Virus record (IMG/VR): IMGVR_UViG_3300050120_000361 | Span: 62,001-126,000 of that record | Strand: one strand, 5' to 3' | Origin: a virus | DNA length: 64,000 bases | In this document: in pieces, positions 61,981 through 64,000 of the stretch | Numbering within the stretch: position 1 is the stretch's first letter | Layout: each line of letters begins with the position of its first letter | Notes under the pieces: model-generated | The model's database searches: none | Told to the model about the DNA's origin: nothing | The model's input: the letters and a program-made list of their open reading frames with translations, nothing else | Program-made: the position numbers and the translations under genes

Positions 61981-62088
61981 CCTTCCGATACTAATTGCGC
62001 CAATCCGCAGCGCCGAGCCATTTCCCTTGAAGGGCGGGGCATCCCAAATAACACAATAAACCTAAGAGAAACAACAAAAAACAGAACT

Positions 62089-62418
62089 ATGACCGCCAAG
62101 GTAATCAAGAAAATAACCGGTAAGCGAGGGGAGACGGGGTGGGTGTCGGACGTGCAGGAGAGCTTTTTCTGGAGCGGGGTGGTTTCATTTCTGATGATAT
62201 TCGCGTTCGACCTGGAATTCGTGGAAAAGGGCTTCGGGGCGTACATACTTCTGGCGAAGGCCATGAACACAGGCGTGTGCTGGTTCTGCTTCATAATGGG
62301 AAGCAGGAAGACATTGAACGTGCTTTCCCAGTTCATGAAGCTCTTCAACGCGATAAAGCGCGGCGACGAGAGGCTGGCCGAGGACGAAGAGGAGGCAGGA
62401 ACGCCAGAAACAGAGTAA
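62089..62418 (+). CDS. Small two-pass membrane protein, holin candidate, 109 aa
   Basis: A basic N-terminus, two hydrophobic segments (about 27-41 and 52-70) and a very acidic C-terminal tail (ERLAEDEEEAGTPETE). This size and layout suits a class II-like holin, although topology and function are inferred only. It is followed by another small membrane protein; no endolysin was recognised nearby. Confidence 0.5.
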   Translation: MTAKVIKKITGKRGETGWVSDVQESFFWSGVVSFLMIFAFDLEFVEKGFGAYILLAKAMNTGVCWFCFIMGSRKTLNVLSQFMKLFNAIKRGDERLAEDEEEAGTPETE

Positions 62419-62436
62419 GACCAAAAACAAATAACC

Positions 62437-62856
62437 ATGAACACCACTATCAGCCACCCCGACAAGCAGCAGCTCATTGAAATGAGTCTCAGCTCCTACT
62501 ACGTATGGATAATACTCGGCGCGACCGCTTTTACAGCCGCTGGTTGGGTGTGGTGCATGGCAATAAACAGGAGGCAGGGCGTCGGCTCCTTTAACATGGG
62601 AAACCTGCTGTACCTAACATCTTACCTCCTGCTCATTGGCAGGAACGTGTACCTCTGCCTGCAGGGCCCCAACATGCGGGACGCGCTGGCCATAAGGCTC
62701 ACGCTCACGATAACGCTCCTGCAGCTCGGCGCCGTCGCGTGGTTCGTGATGACCTACTACTGGAACAGGCAGCAGAAGAACGAGTGGGGCGGAAGCCGGA
62801 GCATAGGCGCATTCGACGCGCAAATGGACAAAACCGGCGATAACGACAAAAAGTAA
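62437..62856 (+). CDS. Three-pass membrane protein, 139 aa
   Basis: Hydrophobic segments at about 21-43, 56-75 and 90-111, with basic residues in the loops and a polar, charged tail. No family was recognised. In this position it may work with the holin candidate or act in superinfection control. The gene lies 18 nt after the preceding one. Confidence 0.6.
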   Translation: MNTTISHPDKQQLIEMSLSSYYVWIILGATAFTAAGWVWCMAINRRQGVGSFNMGNLLYLTSYLLLIGRNVYLCLQGPNMRDALAIRLTLTITLLQLGAVAWFVMTYYWNRQQKNEWGGSRSIGAFDAQMDKTGDNDKK

Positions 62857-62887
62857 ATAGGTTTCAGGACCAAAACAAATACAGAAC

Positions 62888-64000
62888 ATGAGCAATTTTC
62901 TCGAGCTTCCATTCGGAATTAAGACATTAACCCCAACACCAGTGATATACTGGGAAGGCCCGTATTCATCCATAGCGGCCGCGAACGCCGCGGTGCCTTT
63001 GGGCGTGCGTTACCCATCCATGACTGTGCGAATAGTCCCTGGCGGCAACACGGCACCGTACATGGCCATGTGGGGCAATGACGTTTCGGACAACGGGCTC
63101 GCGGCGGTGCAGACGGGCGGCGGAGGGGGGAACGTGCAGCCGGTTTCTGGAACTTACGCGGAATTGACGGCTCTGGCCCAGGCGGGTTCATTGGTCCCAG
63201 GCGGCAGGTACCTGCTCACGGACTACAAGACGAGCTGGTGGTCGCCGGCCGACAGCCAGGCGCACACCGCGGATGTCGGCGAGACTTTGGTCCTTTTGGC
63301 GGCGAACGCAAACATATTCTCAAGAATAGCGCAGTCTCTCCAGAACCCAGACGATGAGCTCATATACGAATTCGCCTACAACAACCTGAGCGTAGGCTTT
63401 GAAATAAACTACCCCGTTACCGGCCGCATAATACGGCGCACTGACGTTCGGGGCAACCAGATAAACTTCGACTTCGTGGCGATACAGTTCGCCGGCGTGC
63501 CGGTTTTCGACCCGGACGCCCAGTGCGCCAACAACGTCATAGTCGGCAGCTTCGGCTTCACCGGGACCAACCAGCAGAACCCGGTAGCCGTCATGATACC
63601 GCTAATATACCCAATGGCCATAGCCGCCGGCGCTAACGAGAACTTCATAGACTCTGGCTCCCAGAACATAACCATAGGCGCGGGCTCATGCGGCAACAGG
63701 ATAGGGAAGAACGTCGGGCAGCAGCACGGATACGTAATATCACCGGGCTCTAACAACAACACGGTGGCCGACAACGCCAACCAGGGCGTGGCCGGAATAA
63801 TTGGCTCGGGCTCGAGCTACAATTTACTCGGGAACGGCGTCAGCCGCATAGGCTCGGGATGCTCGCACAACACGGTGCATGACGGCTGGAGCGCGGACAT
63901 AGCCTTCAACAACGGCGGCTCGAGCGGCAACGAAATAGGCCTGAAGGGCAACAGCGGCGGAAGCGGCATAGTGCTCGGCGGCGGCTGCGCCAACAACAAG
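62888..64000 (+). CDS. Beta-helix-like tail fibre/spike protein, C-terminus cut by window edge
   Basis: ATG at 62888 opens 371 codons to the window end without a stop. The N-terminal 180 residues form a compact domain (YWEGPYSSIAAANAAV and GGRYLLTDYKTSWW). From about residue 220 the sequence repeats short N-x-I-G and G-S-x-x-N turns (IGAGSCGNRIGKN, IGSGSSYNLLGNG, IGSGCSHNTVHDG), typical of right-handed parallel beta-helices in fibres and spikes. No enzymatic motif is visible before the cut. Confidence 0.8.
   Translation, partial: MSNFLELPFGIKTLTPTPVIYWEGPYSSIAAANAAVPLGVRYPSMTVRIVPGGNTAPYMAMWGNDVSDNGLAAVQTGGGGGNVQPVSGTYAELTALAQAGSLVPGGRYLLTDYKTSWWSPADSQAHTADVGETLVLLAANANIFSRIAQSLQNPDDELIYEFAYNNLSVGFEINYPVTGRIIRRTDVRGNQINFDFVAIQFAGVPVFDPDAQCANNVIVGSFGFTGTNQQNPVAVMIPLIYPMAIAAGANENFIDSGSQNITIGAGSCGNRIGKNVGQQHGYVISPGSNNNTVADNANQGVAGIIGSGSSYNLLGNGVSRIGSGCSHNTVHDGWSADIAFNNGGSSGNEIGLKGNSGGSGIVLGGGCANNK

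Overview
The window looks like an internal piece of a large, tailed, T4-like (myovirus-type) phage genome that infects a Bacteroidota host. The T4-like character comes from a replication set (both type II topoisomerase subunits, clamp-loader ATPase, FEN/RNase H nuclease, gp32-like ssDNA-binding protein, UvsW-like helicase, dNMP-kinase-like protein), a gp17-like terminase, and baseplate proteins (OB-fold spike, gp25-like, gp6/J-like). The host guess rests on a DUF3127 protein, the near absence of Shine-Dalgarno sequences in A-rich gene starts, and one good match to the Bacteroidota promoter (TTG, 21 bp, TAnnTTTG). The genetic code appears standard: several intact genes end in TAG.

Layout. From 1 to 44.2 kb every gene lies on the minus strand, tightly packed, often with ATGA or TAATG overlaps. 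Read from the left edge: a primase-polymerase/helicase cut by the window edge (1-2712), a possible virion protein, topoisomerase A, an ADP-ribosyltransferase-like protein, a DUF3127 SSB-like protein, a MazG-like protein, a papain-like protein, topoisomerase B, a Vsr endonuclease interrupted by an in-frame amber codon, the large terminase, a kinase-fold protein with a zinc ribbon, a membrane coiled-coil protein, the FEN nuclease, tRNA-Leu(GAG), a possible sigma-like protein, a dNMP-kinase-like protein, the clamp loader, and a 25.9-31 kb block of membrane proteins and unrecognised proteins. Then come the UvsW-like helicase, the gp32-like SSB with a repeat-rich leader, a secreted nuclease, a HAD-like protein, tRNA-Gln(TTG), a RuvC-like protein and three baseplate genes (39.2-44.2 kb).

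A divergent intergenic region (44190-44418) separates this block from the plus-strand block, 44.4 kb to the right edge. That block holds baseplate wedge genes, a DUF6527 protein, three long tail-fibre genes (one of 2267 residues with a C-terminal S74 chaperone domain), small virion-like proteins, three small membrane proteins that could be lysis proteins, and a beta-helix-like fibre cut by the right edge. Capsid, portal, sheath, tube, DNA polymerase and sliding clamp are not in the window.

The most noteworthy non-coding signal is the leader of the SSB gene. It carries six TTCAAT-like repeats spaced 10-12 nt apart, ending at the start codon, reminiscent of the autogenous operator of T4 gene 32. 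Two tiny genes (33 and 35 codons) that end in ATGA overlaps with the next gene, an AT-rich promoter/palindrome region at 45.8 kb, and a secreted nuclease, an ART and a kinase-like protein as candidate host-takeover factors also stand out.
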